Shown: positions 18,407 to 29,319 of the stretch, in pieces
How the letters are laid out: the number at the start of each line of letters is the position of its first letter
Position numbering within the stretch: the first letter of the stretch is position 1
Assembly: GCF_001606025.1 (NCBI RefSeq)
Contig: NZ_CP014945.1
Coordinates: 2,976,001-3,040,000, forward strand
DNA length: 64,000 nucleotides
Origin: Psychrobacter alimentarius
GTDB taxonomy: Bacteria; Pseudomonadota; Gammaproteobacteria; Pseudomonadales; Moraxellaceae
Direction: 5' to 3'
Notes under the pieces: generated by a model
The model's input: the letters and a program-made list of their open reading frames with translations, nothing else
Told to the model about the DNA's origin: nothing
The model's database searches: none
Made by a program: the position numbers and the translations under genes

Positions 18407-18451
18407 AAAAGCCCAGTGAGGCGTCAATAACGACGTTTCATTGGGCTTTTT
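18407..18451. terminator. Bidirectional terminator, psd / DUF1287 gene
   Basis: A long imperfect stem, AAGCCCAGTGA...GCGTC with GACG...TCATTGGGCTT, flanked by A- and T-runs. Confidence 0.85.
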
Positions 18452-18479
18452 ACTTATAACTGGTATATATCAATGACAG

Positions 18480-19085
18480 TTAGTAGCGGAAATGCTTGAG
18501 AATTGGGTACGAGTACAAAATATTTTCTTCTTGAGTACCACGTCCGATATTATGAATAATCAATGGCGTACCATCAGCGGCCTTTTTGTCGGAGACGATA
18601 CCGATATGAGGTAAACTGTCCTTCGGCAACCGCCACGTCACTATATCGCCTGCTTGAAAACTGTCTTTGTCAGTAATCGATAACGTTTGTCCCTGTCTCT
18701 CAAAAAACACTTCAAGATTGGGTACACGGCGATGGTCGATATTTTTGTCGGTCGATTTAAGTCCCCATCTTTTTGGATAAGCTGACCAGTTGGACTTCAT
18801 ATCATGGTTGACCAGCTGTTGAAGATCGATATTTTGCAAACGATACGCGCGAATGATGACATCGGTGCAGACTCCTGTTTCTATGGGTACGTCACCTCGC
18901 GGAAAATCCAACTTACGATAAGCAGGATCATAGCTTGTGGTCACGCCAATTTGTTTTTTGGCATCGTAGGCCAATTTATCGCCATCACTAATAGGCGTCG
19001 CAGCTTGCGCCATATGCGCAAGGCTCAGCATGCTTACAAGGACAAGTGATTTGCATAGTTTTCTATAAGTTACAGATAGACTCAT
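18480..19085 (-). CDS. DUF1287 family secreted protein
   Basis: A 201-residue protein with a Sec signal peptide (about 1-28, ending AQA). The mature part fits DUF1287, related to NlpC/P60-like cysteine hydrolases: TGVCTDVIIRA holds a conserved Cys, and LPHIGIVSD and IIHNIGRGTQEE hold conserved His residues. A cell-wall amidase-like function is plausible but not shown. It converges with psd and seems to be transcribed alone. Confidence 0.82.
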   Translation of the reverse strand: MSLSVTYRKLCKSLVLVSMLSLAHMAQAATPISDGDKLAYDAKKQIGVTTSYDPAYRKLDFPRGDVPIETGVCTDVIIRAYRLQNIDLQQLVNHDMKSNWSAYPKRWGLKSTDKNIDHRRVPNLEVFFERQGQTLSITDKDSFQAGDIVTWRLPKDSLPHIGIVSDKKAADGTPLIIHNIGRGTQEENILYSYPILKHFRY

Positions 19086-19180
19086 TTATTGACTTCTCTT
19101 TTGTGACGCTAATGATCAATATGTTAGCAAGGGTAAATTATAGGTAAGTTGAATAATATGAAGAGGATAATGGGTGTTAT

Positions 19181-19810
19181 TTATGAGTCAATCAGCCACC
19201 CTTGATGCGTTGCATACTCGATATTTTCTGTGAGCCAATCATGAATCACAGGGAAGCTGTGCTCAATAAATGCCAATGCTGCTGCCACTTGCGAACGCGT
19301 GACGTCAGATTCAATCCACGTTTTTCCCTCGGTATTTAGATTAAGTAAAAACGGTAACAAACGATCAACGACTCTGAGCAGCTGGGTCTCTTTGCTGCTA
19401 CCTGTCTCTTGTTCTTCCCAAATCTCAGCGAGATTGGTAATCCCATTGCCGCGTTCTGCTTGCAATCGAGCGATACCAGCACGCTCTTCGATGTGGGCGG
19501 CGTTACGACTGCTGGCAAATAAAAAGGTATCTCCTGCATCAATCTCGCCCAAATCATGCACCAACGCCATCTTTAGTAGTTTCTCATGATTGACGTCGAG
19601 CTCAAACAATTCAGCAATTGACCAGCAAGCCATTGCCAAGTGCCAAGAGTGTTCGGCAGAGTTTTCTCGGCGTGTGGTATGGGTCACATAGCTGCGGCGA
19701 TTGACACGTTTGAGCGCATCCAACTCCAACAAAAAATGGGTGACATCATTGACATCGATACTTGCTACAAGCATTTGGCTGGTCAGTGGTCTAGGCATAC
19801 TTAAAGACAT
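19181..19810 (-). CDS. HD-domain phosphohydrolase (YfbR/HDDC2-like)
   Basis: A 209-residue metal-dependent phosphohydrolase. HD residues are visible: H54 in NSAEHSW, H85-D86 in LVHDLGE, with D91 and D94 just after. This arrangement fits the HD_3 group that includes 5'-deoxynucleotidases such as YfbR, acting on dNMPs. AGAGAG precedes the ATG. The isochorismatase-family gene is upstream in the same direction but is separated by a terminator. Confidence 0.83.
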   Translation of the reverse strand: MSLSMPRPLTSQMLVASIDVNDVTHFLLELDALKRVNRRSYVTHTTRRENSAEHSWHLAMACWSIAELFELDVNHEKLLKMALVHDLGEIDAGDTFLFASSRNAAHIEERAGIARLQAERGNGITNLAEIWEEQETGSSKETQLLRVVDRLLPFLLNLNTEGKTWIESDVTRSQVAAALAFIEHSFPVIHDWLTENIEYATHQGWLIDS

Positions 19811-19828
19811 ACTTCTCTCTGATTAGAT

Positions 19829-19864
19829 AAAAAACAGCGCCTGTCTGATCAAGCGCTGTTTTTA
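19829..19864 (-). terminator. Terminator after isochorismatase-family gene
   Basis: AACAGCGC/GCGCTGTT stem with a 12-nt loop, flanked by A- and T-runs; it lies between two minus-strand genes. Confidence 0.85.
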
Positions 19865-19918
19865 CGATGGTTAAATAAAATGGTAGCAGCCGCTTACTAC
19901 AGCCCTTTGTTGCATCAA

Positions 19919-20494
19919 CTATTTAATCAAATTGCTGATGGTTTTAAAGGCAGGGTCTTGGCTACTGCGGCACAGCTCAAACAAAATAGACTCAACCGTA
20001 CTGATAACACCACCTGCGCGGCGAATACGACGAATCGCTTGTTTTTTATCATAAGGGTAGCGCGAGCCAACGGCATCGCCAATAATGACAGGTTGCATGC
20101 CGTTATCAAGTAAATCAAGCGCCGTCTGCATCACACAAACGTGTACTTCTACACCGAATAAAATGACGACACTGCGATTCTGCTGGGCCAGATGATGCCA
20201 TGCTTCATCATTGTCACAGGCACTAAATGTGACCTTTTCAAAACTTTTTGTATTATTACCTTCTAGTGCTTCCTTGATCTCGGGCAACGTATCGCCTAGA
20301 CCCTTTTTGTACTGCTCATTGAGCATAATAGGCACGTTCAGCGCTTGTAGACCCTTTATCAGTGTGACTGTCTTTTTTAATATGTTTTCATGGTCATAAA
20401 TATGCGGCGTTAAGCGCTCTTGGACATCAATGACCATTGCTTGGGTATTTTCACGAGCAATTCGATAAGTACGATCGGTAATCATGGTAGACAT
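19919..20494 (-). CDS. Isochorismatase-family cysteine hydrolase
   Basis: A 191-residue hydrolase with the catalytic triad of the family: D23 in VIDVQE, K87 in FEKVTF and C120 in VHVCV. These enzymes cut amide or vinyl-ether bonds (nicotinamidase, N-carbamoyl amidases, isochorismatase). The true substrate is not evident; nicotinamidase would be notable given nadV in this window, but the metal-binding motif of PncA is not seen, so that is unlikely. AAGGAG supports the start. Confidence 0.85.
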   Translation of the reverse strand: MSTMITDRTYRIARENTQAMVIDVQERLTPHIYDHENILKKTVTLIKGLQALNVPIMLNEQYKKGLGDTLPEIKEALEGNNTKSFEKVTFSACDNDEAWHHLAQQNRSVVILFGVEVHVCVMQTALDLLDNGMQPVIIGDAVGSRYPYDKKQAIRRIRRAGGVISTVESILFELCRSSQDPAFKTISNLIK

Positions 20495-20689
20495 AGCACA
20501 CTCCTTGTACGACTGACGTTTATCATTAAAAACTATGGCGTGGTGACCAATAGCATAATGACTCCACTAATGCTTATTTAGTCACAGTTTGGTAAGTGCG
20601 TCAATGGACATAATTTTGCTCTGTTATTTACGAGTAGCTCTTATTGCTGCCTATGATTTACTTAACTGTCTAAATTCTAATAAAAAAAA

Positions 20690-20712
20690 CCTCCAGTCAT
20701 GAAGACTAGAGG
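20690..20712 (-). terminator. Terminator after fadA
   Basis: CCTCCAGTC pairs with GACTAGAGG (one mismatch, 5-nt loop), followed on the minus strand by a run of T. Confidence 0.85.
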
Positions 20713-20770
20713 CTATTATCTAAGTATTTACAATGGTTAAATATTACAAATCGACTACCGATTCGAGTGT

Positions 20771-21997
<1,227 letters not shown>

Positions 21998-22173
21998 TTA
22001 CCTTGCCAATCTTACCCAAAGTACGATAGGTACTTCTGCGTTTGATGCACTGGTATTAACATTCAATGGAACTGACTATAACTGTACGTTTGCGATTGAA
22101 AAATAGGGTTCTATCAATGGCTGTTTTGCTCAAAGGCAAACGTACTGCACTTCATCCTAGTAATGACTGCCTA

Positions 22174-24333
22174 TTACGCGGTGGCGTAAAAGGTCTCGCC
22201 TGCGGCTGCCATATCGCGAATCTTTTGCGGGGCTTCATAAGCTTTGCCAAGGTGCGCGTATTTTTCACACAGTGCCAAGTAGTTATCTAGACCCATCTGG
22301 TCGATATAACGGCAAGGGCCACCGCGGAATGGCGGGAAACCGACGCCCATGATCATTGCCATGTCGGCCTCGGCAGGCGTGCTCACGATGTTGTCTTCTA
22401 AGCAGCGAACGGTTTCATTACAGAAAGCCAGCATGGTGCGATCAATGATGGCTTGATCATCAAAGGTTTGCTTGTCACTGTCACTCGTCGCTTGTAGCAG
22501 CTCATAAGTGGCGTCATCAGCCACTTTTTTTGGCTTACCGCGGCTATCTGTTTCGTATTTATAAAAACCAACGCCGTTCTTTTGACCCAAGCGCTTGTTT
22601 TCGTATAGATGCTGAATCGCCCCTTTATAATCAGGCTTCATGCGATCAGGAAAACCTTCTGCCATGACTTCTGCACCGTGGACACCCGTATCCAAACCAA
22701 CCACGTCGATCAAGTAAGCAGGACCCATCGGCCAGCCGAATTTTTCCATGACTTTATCGACATGAGCAAAGTCAGCACCTTGCTTGAGCAATAAATCAAA
22801 CGCGCCAAAATATGGGAACAACACACGGTTTACCAAGAAACCTGGGCAGTCATTGACCACAACAGGGACTTTACCCATTTTTGAAGCGAGCGCAACAGTG
22901 GTCGCGATGGCTTCTTCAGAGGATTTTTCACCGCGAATCACTTCGACGAGTGGCATACGGTGTACTGGGTTAAAGAAATGCATACCGACGAAGTTTTCTG
23001 GACGCGCAAGTGCTTCGGCCAAATAAGTGATAGAAATGGTTGAGGTGTTTGAAGCTAGGATACAATCGTCTTTTACCAAGCCTTCTACTTCTTTTAAGAC
23101 ACTACGCTTCACATTTGGATTTTCTACCACGGCTTCGATGACGATATCTGTTTCGCTAAAATCACCATAGTTTAGAGTCGGACGAATACGGCTTAAGGTT
23201 TCGCCCATTTTCGCTGGGGTCATCTTGCCGCGCTCAACCATCTTGCCAAGCAATTTGCTGGCTTCGCCCATACCAAGATCTAATTGCTCAGACTTGATGT
23301 CTTTCATAATGATTGGCAAGCCTTTGCTGGCTGCCTGATACGCGATACCGCCGCCCATAATACCAGCGCCTAATACAGCGGCTTCGTTGATGTCATGCGC
23401 CTGCTTGCTGTGTTGTTTGGCCAGTTTTTTAACCAATTGATCGTTTAAGAACAGACCAACCAAGCTTTCAGCTTGTGGGGTTTTAGCCGCTTTGGCAAAG
23501 CCAGCAGCTTCAACTTCAATTGCTTTGTCACGCGGTAGATTGACGTGTTTTTCGATGGCTTCGATAGCGAGGGCTGGTGCTGGGTACTGTTTAGGATTGG
23601 CTTTGGCAAAGATCATGCCTTTGGCACTGTTGAACGCCATGGCTTGCTCAAGCTGGTTTAGCTTCACTGGCACCAGTTTTTCTTCACGTTTTGCTTGCCA
23701 ATCAAGCTCGCCTGAGATACATTTTTTGACCAAATCAATGGCGGCATCTTGCAAGTCGTCAGCTGGTACCGTTGCATCGACCAAGCCGAGCTTTAGCGCA
23801 TCAAGCGGTTTTTTTGGTGTGCCAGTGGCGATCAGCTCAAGCGCATTGTCGATACCAATGATACGGGTACTACGAACCGTACCACCAAACCCTGGGAAGA
23901 TACCCAGTTGAGTCTCTGGTAGACCGATGATTGCTTTATCACTCATGACGCGGTATTCACACACCAAGGTCATCTCACAACCGCCGCCCATTGCCGCGCC
24001 ATTGATAGCAGCCACTTTTGGGAATGGCAAATCTTCAAAACGATTGAAAGCGTCATTGACATGAACCACCCAATCTTTGATCTCGCTTTCTGATTTTTTG
24101 AAAGAAGCCACAAATTCTGTGATGTCAGCACCAGCGATAAACACGCCTTTGCCCGAAGTGACGATAAGGCCTTTTACGTCATCAGCTTTTTCTAACGCGC
24201 TAACGGCTTCGCCAAACTGCTTGTTGGTCTCGGCATCAAACTTATTCACGCTCTCGTTTTCGGCGTTGTAGTGCATGTTGGCGATGCCATCCTCTAGCAT
24301 TGTCACCGTGATGCGATTTCCTTGGTATACCAT
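22174..24333 (-). CDS. fadB: Fatty acid oxidation complex alpha subunit FadB
   Basis: Multifunctional enzyme (719 residues) with enoyl-CoA hydratase/isomerase at the N-terminus and 3-hydroxyacyl-CoA dehydrogenase at the C-terminus. Seen: oxyanion-hole segments GADITEF and [10 protein letters not shown], the catalytic Glu region GLPETQLG, the NAD fold [10 protein letters not shown], and the dehydrogenase His region in [20 protein letters not shown] before ATG 24333 fixes the start. It assembles with FadA into a tetramer that channels intermediates. Confidence 0.95.
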   Translation of the reverse strand: MVYQGNRITVTMLEDGIANMHYNAENESVNKFDAETNKQFGEAVSALEKADDVKGLIVTSGKGVFIAGADITEFVASFKKSESEIKDWVVHVNDAFNRFEDLPFPKVAAINGAAMGGGCEMTLVCEYRVMSDKAIIGLPETQLGIFPGFGGTVRSTRIIGIDNALELIATGTPKKPLDALKLGLVDATVPADDLQDAAIDLVKKCISGELDWQAKREEKLVPVKLNQLEQAMAFNSAKGMIFAKANPKQYPAPALAIEAIEKHVNLPRDKAIEVEAAGFAKAAKTPQAESLVGLFLNDQLVKKLAKQHSKQAHDINEAAVLGAGIMGGGIAYQAASKGLPIIMKDIKSEQLDLGMGEASKLLGKMVERGKMTPAKMGETLSRIRPTLNYGDFSETDIVIEAVVENPNVKRSVLKEVEGLVKDDCILASNTSTISITYLAEALARPENFVGMHFFNPVHRMPLVEVIRGEKSSEEAIATTVALASKMGKVPVVVNDCPGFLVNRVLFPYFGAFDLLLKQGADFAHVDKVMEKFGWPMGPAYLIDVVGLDTGVHGAEVMAEGFPDRMKPDYKGAIQHLYENKRLGQKNGVGFYKYETDSRGKPKKVADDATYELLQATSDSDKQTFDDQAIIDRTMLAFCNETVRCLEDNIVSTPAEADMAMIMGVGFPPFRGGPCRYIDQMGLDNYLALCEKYAHLGKAYEAPQKIRDMAAAGETFYATA

Positions 24334-25110
24334 TTGGAACTCCTTGTTATTCATAAAGGCTATTTAATAAAAACGATGTAATAGAACGATGTAATAAAAA
24401 CTAGCTCTTAAAAGCCATGCGACAAACCTTTCGTCTTAAAAGCGACGTTTTGGCACAAATCACATAACTCGTTATTGTTAGAAAAATGGGTAATAGCACC
24501 GTCAGCCTGCCCTTTTATGACAACAAATCGTTATGAAGACAAACAATTCATTGTATTAGCCAGCTGGCAAGTCAATCAGTCAAAATATCTTTATTATCCA
24601 GCGCGCGTGTTTTTGTCTTTACTGCTCTGTACTTATTTTAAGTGTGTTGCACAACATCATACGGCGCTTCATTTATATACTCTTGTTTTCAATACGGCTG
24701 CTTTAGTTGCTACAGTTGTCGGTCTGACGATGACTTTCACGCCAATTAGTGTAGGGGATTATGCCCCTGACTGTCACAAGCTAATACCATACTCACAAGT
24801 CACTCTTAAATTGATAACAGCCCTTTACCTCGTGTCCGGCGTCCTTTAAGTGCCTGTTAACATCATACAAATGAACTTATCAAAGTGCGTAAACCGTCAT
24901 TATCAACCTTTCAGCTTCCTCCATTATCAAAGCACATTCAACCACTAAGTTAAATCACCAATACGTAACGGGGACTTATGGGATTATCTTCTTTCCTTTT
25001 GCTGTTGAATGGCAAAAAATAATTCAGCGCGTCTACGTGCCATACAAGGAATATCGCCTATCATGCTACACTAGGGCTATTTTTATTCTTCTCTGATAAA
25101 TGGTTGGGTT
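24334..25110. other. Intergenic region, fadB / ispA
   Basis: About 780 bp between divergent genes. A 124-codon frame at 24475-24849 starts with TTG, lacks a ribosome site and resembles no family, so I do not call it. No PsrA- or FadR-type palindrome is recognised. Confidence 0.5.
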
Positions 25111-26247
25111 ATGACTGTTTCTTCTATACTAAGCTTGATGCCAGCAAGCGTTCCGTCTTTTAAAAATACCGAGCAGTTCCATCGCGCAGTACGCGCACAA
25201 TTGGCGCAAGACATTGAAGTTTTATTTACGTATGCCAAGCTCCCAAGTCCGCTGATGGACGCCTGTCGTTATGTGATGACTGGTCAAGGCAAAACGGTAC
25301 GTCCCCTATTGGTCGCAAGTGTGTTTGCGAGCTTCACTGAAAATAACAATATAAGTGGTAATGCGGACAAGGCTGAAGCAAGTTTAAAATCCGATGATGC
25401 ATCAGGTCTTGTTGACTCTACCCCTACCAATATAACCAATGACATGCAAAGCGAAGACTTGGCATCCTTGTTAGAGAACGACTCAGATTATGATATGTGT
25501 CGCCGTGCTGCCCTAGCAGTGGAGCTACTGCACACCTATTCACTGGTGCATGATGATTTGCCTTGCATGGACGATGATGAGCTACGCCGTGGGCAGCCAA
25601 CCTGCCATATCGCCTTTGATGAAGCGACTGCTTTATTGGCAGGGGATGTGCTACAGACGCTGGCCTTTGAGGTATTGACCGCAGAGATGCCGACCTTTGC
25701 GCATTTTGATGCTGATATCGCAAGCCAGCTGCTCGCGGTATTTGCACCACGGGCGCGGCGCATGGTATCTGGTCAAATGCTGGATCTCAATGCTGAAGCA
25801 AAAGAGGACGTCTCGCAAAGTGAGTTAGAATCCATTCACCGCGATAAAACCGGTGCCTTGATTGAAGCGGCCATGCTAATGGGCGGTATCTGTGCTGGCG
25901 CGACCGCTTTACAACGTATGGCATTGCAGGATTGTGCTCAGCACATTGGTCTTGCCTTTCAGGTCCAAGATGATATCTTGGATGTGACCACCAGCACCGA
26001 CACGCTTGGCAAACCTGCTGGTAGCGATGAAAAGCTGGACAAATCCACCTATGTAAAATTGATGGGTGTGGAGAATGCCAAAACCTATGCACAATCACTG
26101 TTTGATGACGGACGCACCGCGATCATTCGTGAGCTAGGCAGTCGTGAGCCAAATAGTGATGGGGTAAGCCGTGATGATTACAGCATCAATAAAGACAATG
26201 ATGCGCTCCTGGCGTTGATAGACTGGCTATGGGCACGTAAAAAATAG
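25111..26247 (+). CDS. ispA: Polyprenyl synthetase, probable farnesyl diphosphate synthase
   Basis: Chain-elongating prenyl transferase supplying farnesyl diphosphate for quinone and undecaprenyl synthesis. The first Asp-rich motif is in HDDLPCMDDDE (148-158), the second in QVQDDILD (285-292), and GKTVRPLL near 60 binds the diphosphate. At 378 residues it is about 80 longer than E. coli IspA; most of the surplus is a polar Asn/Ser/Asp-rich insert at about 76-127, before the first Asp-rich motif. The core is intact, so activity is expected. No dxs gene is nearby. Confidence 0.88.
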   Translation: MTVSSILSLMPASVPSFKNTEQFHRAVRAQLAQDIEVLFTYAKLPSPLMDACRYVMTGQGKTVRPLLVASVFASFTENNNISGNADKAEASLKSDDASGLVDSTPTNITNDMQSEDLASLLENDSDYDMCRRAALAVELLHTYSLVHDDLPCMDDDELRRGQPTCHIAFDEATALLAGDVLQTLAFEVLTAEMPTFAHFDADIASQLLAVFAPRARRMVSGQMLDLNAEAKEDVSQSELESIHRDKTGALIEAAMLMGGICAGATALQRMALQDCAQHIGLAFQVQDDILDVTTSTDTLGKPAGSDEKLDKSTYVKLMGVENAKTYAQSLFDDGRTAIIRELGSREPNSDGVSRDDYSINKDNDALLALIDWLWARKK

Positions 26248-26297
26248 CCAAAACTGAATCATAAAAAGTAAATTATAAAAAATAACGAGTGGTCAAC

Positions 26298-27116
26298 ATG
26301 GACAGGAACCCTACCCCGCGTATCTATCTTGGCACTGGTGGCTATAGCGATACTGACTTGCTCGGTACGCTGTATCCCACTGGCACCAAAAAAATGGACT
26401 TTTTACGCGAGTACGCCAAACAATACGGCGCCGTCGAGATTAATAGCACATTCTACGCACCCATCGGGCAAAAAGCCTTTGCGGGTATGGTTGATAAAGC
26501 CTATGTGCAAACTGACAGTCAGCTAAAATTCGCCGTAAAACTCCATCAAGACTTTACTCATGCACGTAAAGGCACAAGCGAGCATGCCGAGGCCTTTTTA
26601 ACGGCGCTCACCCCGCTTATTGAAGCGAATGCTTTAGCACCATTGTTACTCCAATTTCCCCATGGTTTTGATCGTACTCGCGATCATCGTCTGTATCTCG
26701 CCAATCTTGTCAGCTGGTTTAGAGACTATCCGCTCGCCGTTGAGTTTCGCCACAACGGCTGGCACACGCCGCAAGTGGTCGATAGTTTTCGCGAGCAAGG
26801 GTTGATTTGGTGCAGCGTCGATTATCCAAAAGTAAATGGCTTGCCACCATCACGGCTGATATTCACTGAGCGCACTGGATATCTGCGTATGCATGGCAAC
26901 AATCTGAACTGGTGGGATGCGATGAGCGCAAGTGACCGTCATGATTATCGCTATAGCGAGGCGGAAATGCAGGACTGGGCACAAGCGATTGCCAATCAGC
27001 GTCAGCACTTTGATACGCTCTATATTTTCTTTCAAAACACCGTCAATGCGCATGCCTATTATAATATTGCGATGCTACGAGAAGCGCTGGGTAAGTTTGG
27101 GTTTGAGGTGTTGTAA
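26298..27116 (+). CDS. DUF72 family protein
   Basis: A 272-residue TIM-barrel-like protein of unknown function. Family blocks are clear: LGTGGYSD at the start, VEINSTFYA, FAVKLHQDFTH, LLQFPHGF, AVEFRHNGWH, and LRMHGN followed by YIFFQNTVNAHA. Relatives have been linked by structure to metal-dependent barrel enzymes, but no reaction is established. The frame also has a GTG nine bases earlier. Its stop TAA shares its last A with the ATG of the next reading frame, so the two were probably translationally coupled. Confidence 0.83.
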   Translation: MDRNPTPRIYLGTGGYSDTDLLGTLYPTGTKKMDFLREYAKQYGAVEINSTFYAPIGQKAFAGMVDKAYVQTDSQLKFAVKLHQDFTHARKGTSEHAEAFLTALTPLIEANALAPLLLQFPHGFDRTRDHRLYLANLVSWFRDYPLAVEFRHNGWHTPQVVDSFREQGLIWCSVDYPKVNGLPPSRLIFTERTGYLRMHGNNLNWWDAMSASDRHDYRYSEAEMQDWAQAIANQRQHFDTLYIFFQNTVNAHAYYNIAMLREALGKFGFEVL

Positions 27117-27892
27117 TGTCGATAAACTTAGCGAACTTATTTGATTTTTTTCGGTCTCGTAAAGAACCAGAAAATGAGCACGAAAAATCTATTCAGCTGT
27201 TACAAACGATGCAATAGTCAAAGTTGTGTTGGGATGAAAGTTGGGAGGATGTGATAGAGCTAGAAAGCTTACTACCAAAAGCAGGTAAAACATACCCTAT
27301 AAAACTTGATGAGAATGAAGAATATGCAGAGGAAGGAAAAGCATACATATTATGGTCACCGCCTCACTCAGAGCTTAATGGGTGGTGGGACAAACGACCA
27401 TCTGAAATTCTCAAATCCTACGTATTAGAAGGTATTTTATCTAATGCCGTCTCAAATTATGAAAAACGCGAGTATTTTTTTGACTTTCAAATCGAAAGAT
27501 ATACAAGACTAATCAATTACTTCTCTGAAATTCCTGAAACTAAAATATCGCCTTTATCTACGGTTGATCAAGGTAATGGTTCTTCAAGGATTCAATGGCA
27601 GGACGCTGACGATCTTCAAAAGTATAATCTCGGCGACTATTTGTATTTAAGTGGAATAGAATGCGAGAGTCATTTAGAGCTCATACTTTCATGTATAGAA
27701 AATAGATGGTATGTGCATTATTCAGCAACATTACATTATCCTGCCCACTATGAAACCCTTATCACTAAGTATCATTTAAAATCTAAAGAACAAAAATTAA
27801 TTGAAACATTGATAAAAAAAGCCAATGACATAACCGATAACTCAATGGACTCACTAGAAGATAATAAGATTTACGGTGCTGAGTACTGGTGA
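27116..27892 (+). pseudogene. Unknown protein gene interrupted by in-frame TAG at codon 34
   Basis: An ATG overlaps the DUF72 stop (TAATG) and reads 33 codons into TAG at 27215-27217. The same frame then runs open for 225 more codons to 27892. The overlap and identical frame suggest one original gene of about 258 codons. The product would be acidic and soluble, with a WSPPHSELNGWWD segment and many aromatics; I recognise no family. The downstream part could still be made from TTG 27224, but no ribosome site is seen there. It is more A+T-rich than its neighbours, suggesting acquisition. A sequencing error is an alternative. Confidence 0.6.
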
Positions 27893-27910
27893 CTCAGCTA
27901 TTCATAAGCC

Positions 27911-27940
27911 AAAAAAAGGACACCTCGCGGCGTCCTTTTT
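27911..27940. terminator. Terminator, resembling the sodB terminator
   Basis: AAAAAGGAC/GTCCTTTTT stem with a 10-nt loop. It and its right flank closely resemble the sodB terminator at 29266-29297 and form part of a duplicated segment. Confidence 0.85.
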
Positions 27941-27965
27941 CATCAATCAAATGCTTAGCCAAAAA

Positions 27966-28061
27966 TTACACGTCAATGCCAGCATTCTGACCTTTGTATT
28001 TTGCGTTTGCATAGTCCCAATTCACAAGATTGTCTAGGAACTTACCTAAATAGTCAGGGGC
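27966..28061 (-). pseudogene. Remnant of a second sodB gene (3' end only)
   Basis: On the minus strand this encodes the last 31 residues of an iron superoxide dismutase followed by TAA: APDYLGKFLDNLVNWDY and then ANAKYKGQNAGIDV. Intact SodB has PDYVDTFLDKLVNWDYA and ends GQDAGVEE. In one 63-bp stretch 56 bases match the real gene. Upstream the frame soon meets a stop, and similarity is lost. It is too short to function. Confidence 0.88.
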
Positions 28062-28111
28062 TAAATCAACAGCACGCCATCATCTTGTCGCCGCAATCAC
28101 TGCATAATTTC

Positions 28112-28516
28112 TTACATAGACTTATGTGTAGGCGCAGACTTAATATACCCGCTTGCACTGATAAATAGCAATACCGCCAGTCCAGTGCCAAGCATCTCCA
28201 TAATAAACAGCGTCTGCCCCATCGGTTCTACCGAGCGCGGAAAGATATTAGCAATGTCCGCCACATACACCACAAAATATTCTACCGCGAGTAGTTGCAG
28301 TATCTTGCCACGCATCGTCTGACCGTCCAGCCCCGCAAACAGTTGCCAGATGCTGAGCACCACAAGAGTGATCAAAAACACTGTGAATAGAGTGATGACT
28401 ATCGGTGGATAATCGGGGAATACTCGCGTCTTAGTCAATACACTGAGTATCATAAAGCACAGGTTCAGCACCGAGAGTGTCAATGTGGCCAGTACTGCAA
28501 TGCGCGCTTTATTCAC
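28112..28516 (-). CDS. Small membrane protein, four predicted helices
   Basis: A 134-residue hydrophobic protein with four likely membrane segments (about 8-28, 39-61, 73-91 and 101-123). No family recognised and no catalytic motif seen. It lies between the sodB remnant and the acetyltransferase gene, on the same strand, inside the segment bounded by the duplicated sodB ends; it may have arrived with it. The ribosome site AGGAGGATA before the ATG is strong, so expression is likely. Confidence 0.7.
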   Translation of the reverse strand: MNKARIAVLATLTLSVLNLCFMILSVLTKTRVFPDYPPIVITLFTVFLITLVVLSIWQLFAGLDGQTMRGKILQLLAVEYFVVYVADIANIFPRSVEPMGQTLFIMEMLGTGLAVLLFISASGYIKSAPTHKSM

Positions 28517-28592
28517 CCTATCCTCCTGTCTGCATTTTAGGTTCGTGTCGCCTGTATTATAGCGCTATCAATACCGTTTTTATTGATAAAGG

Positions 28593-29171
28593 TTAGCTGG
28601 CAGCATCGTTATTCGCTATCCACTCCTTTTTTAAAATGGCATATTGCAACGTATCTTCGTACTTTGGCGTGCCGTCTGCATTTTTGATAAACGAGATAAA
28701 CTCTACAAAGTGCCCTTCTTGACGAAAGCCCAAACGCTCGCACAGCTTTTGTGAGGCGGTATTGTCAACCTCGACATACGTATAAATGCGTCTGGCGTCC
28801 TGTTCGGTAAATAAAAAATCAATAAACGCACGCGCACTTTCGCTAGCGTATCCTTTGCCGTGAAAATGCTCATTAAAGTTCCAGCCTACAGAGTAGGTAT
28901 CAGGCTCTTCTTTGATAAAGAAAATCTCACCAATCAGCTTATCAGAGTCTTTGAGACATACGGCAATATAATCACCAACTTTTTGTCTTTTGGCAATTTT
29001 TGTCAGTGCTTCATCAATCGAGGTGATTTTATCGCCTGCAAAACAGCTGGGTATAGGGTTGGACAGATATGCCAATAAGTCAGCAGCGTCATGTTCTGCA
29101 AAGTCTCGTAAAATGAGGCGCGGTGTGTGTATGGTTGTCATTATTGTCATCTCATTATTTGTCTGGGTCAT
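28593..29171 (-). CDS. GNAT family N-acetyltransferase (RimJ/RimL-like)
   Basis: A 192-residue acetyltransferase. It starts with the TPRLILRDF strand typical of RimJ/RimL-type enzymes, has the acetyl-CoA-binding loop around HGKGYASE (about residue 107) and ends with VDNTASQKLCERLGFRQEG, the usual motif B. The substrate, a protein N-terminus or a small amine, cannot be inferred. Several in-frame ATGs lie in the first 11 codons, so the start is uncertain. It is upstream of the membrane protein gene with a 76-bp gap. Confidence 0.85.
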   Translation of the reverse strand: MTQTNNEMTIMTTIHTPRLILRDFAEHDAADLLAYLSNPIPSCFAGDKITSIDEALTKIAKRQKVGDYIAVCLKDSDKLIGEIFFIKEEPDTYSVGWNFNEHFHGKGYASESARAFIDFLFTEQDARRIYTYVEVDNTASQKLCERLGFRQEGHFVEFISFIKNADGTPKYEDTLQYAILKKEWIANNDAAS

Positions 29172-29265
29172 ACTTTATCAAAGTCAGTAGTTTTAGTATC
29201 AAGCACAGCTATCTTACTTCGATATGTTTACTGTCTCATTGGTTTTTATGATCAAACTCCAAACC

Positions 29266-29297
29266 AAAAAAAAGGACACTTCTCAGTGTCCTTTTTT
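29266..29297. terminator. Terminator after sodB
   Basis: Perfect stem GGACACT/AGTGTCC with loop TCTC, flanked by eight A and six T. Confidence 0.92.
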
Positions 29298-29319
29298 GTA
29301 TCAAATGCTTGGTTAAAGA

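Larger units (their letters stand above)
27907..28061 (-). repeat. Partial duplication of sodB 3' end plus terminator (diverged copy)
   Basis: This segment matches 29263-29412 in the same orientation: terminator stem, the TCAAATGCTT spacer, and the last codons of sodB. The two copies form a direct repeat about 1.36 kb apart, enclosing a membrane protein gene and an acetyltransferase gene. Confidence 0.85.

Noticed and set aside
19919..20494. Nicotinamidase (PncA) identity for the isochorismatase-family gene
   Set aside because: It would be attractive beside NAD salvage genes, but the metal-binding motif typical of PncA is not visible; only the shared D/K/C triad is.
23492..23911. 139-codon plus-strand frame inside fadB
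   Set aside because: It is a shadow of the well-supported fadB coding frame on the other strand, with Ser/Ala-rich composition typical of such shadows.
24475..24849. 124-codon open frame between fadB and ispA
   Set aside because: It starts with TTG, has no ribosome site, shows irregular hydrophobicity and Cys/His-rich patches typical of chance translation, and matches no family I know.
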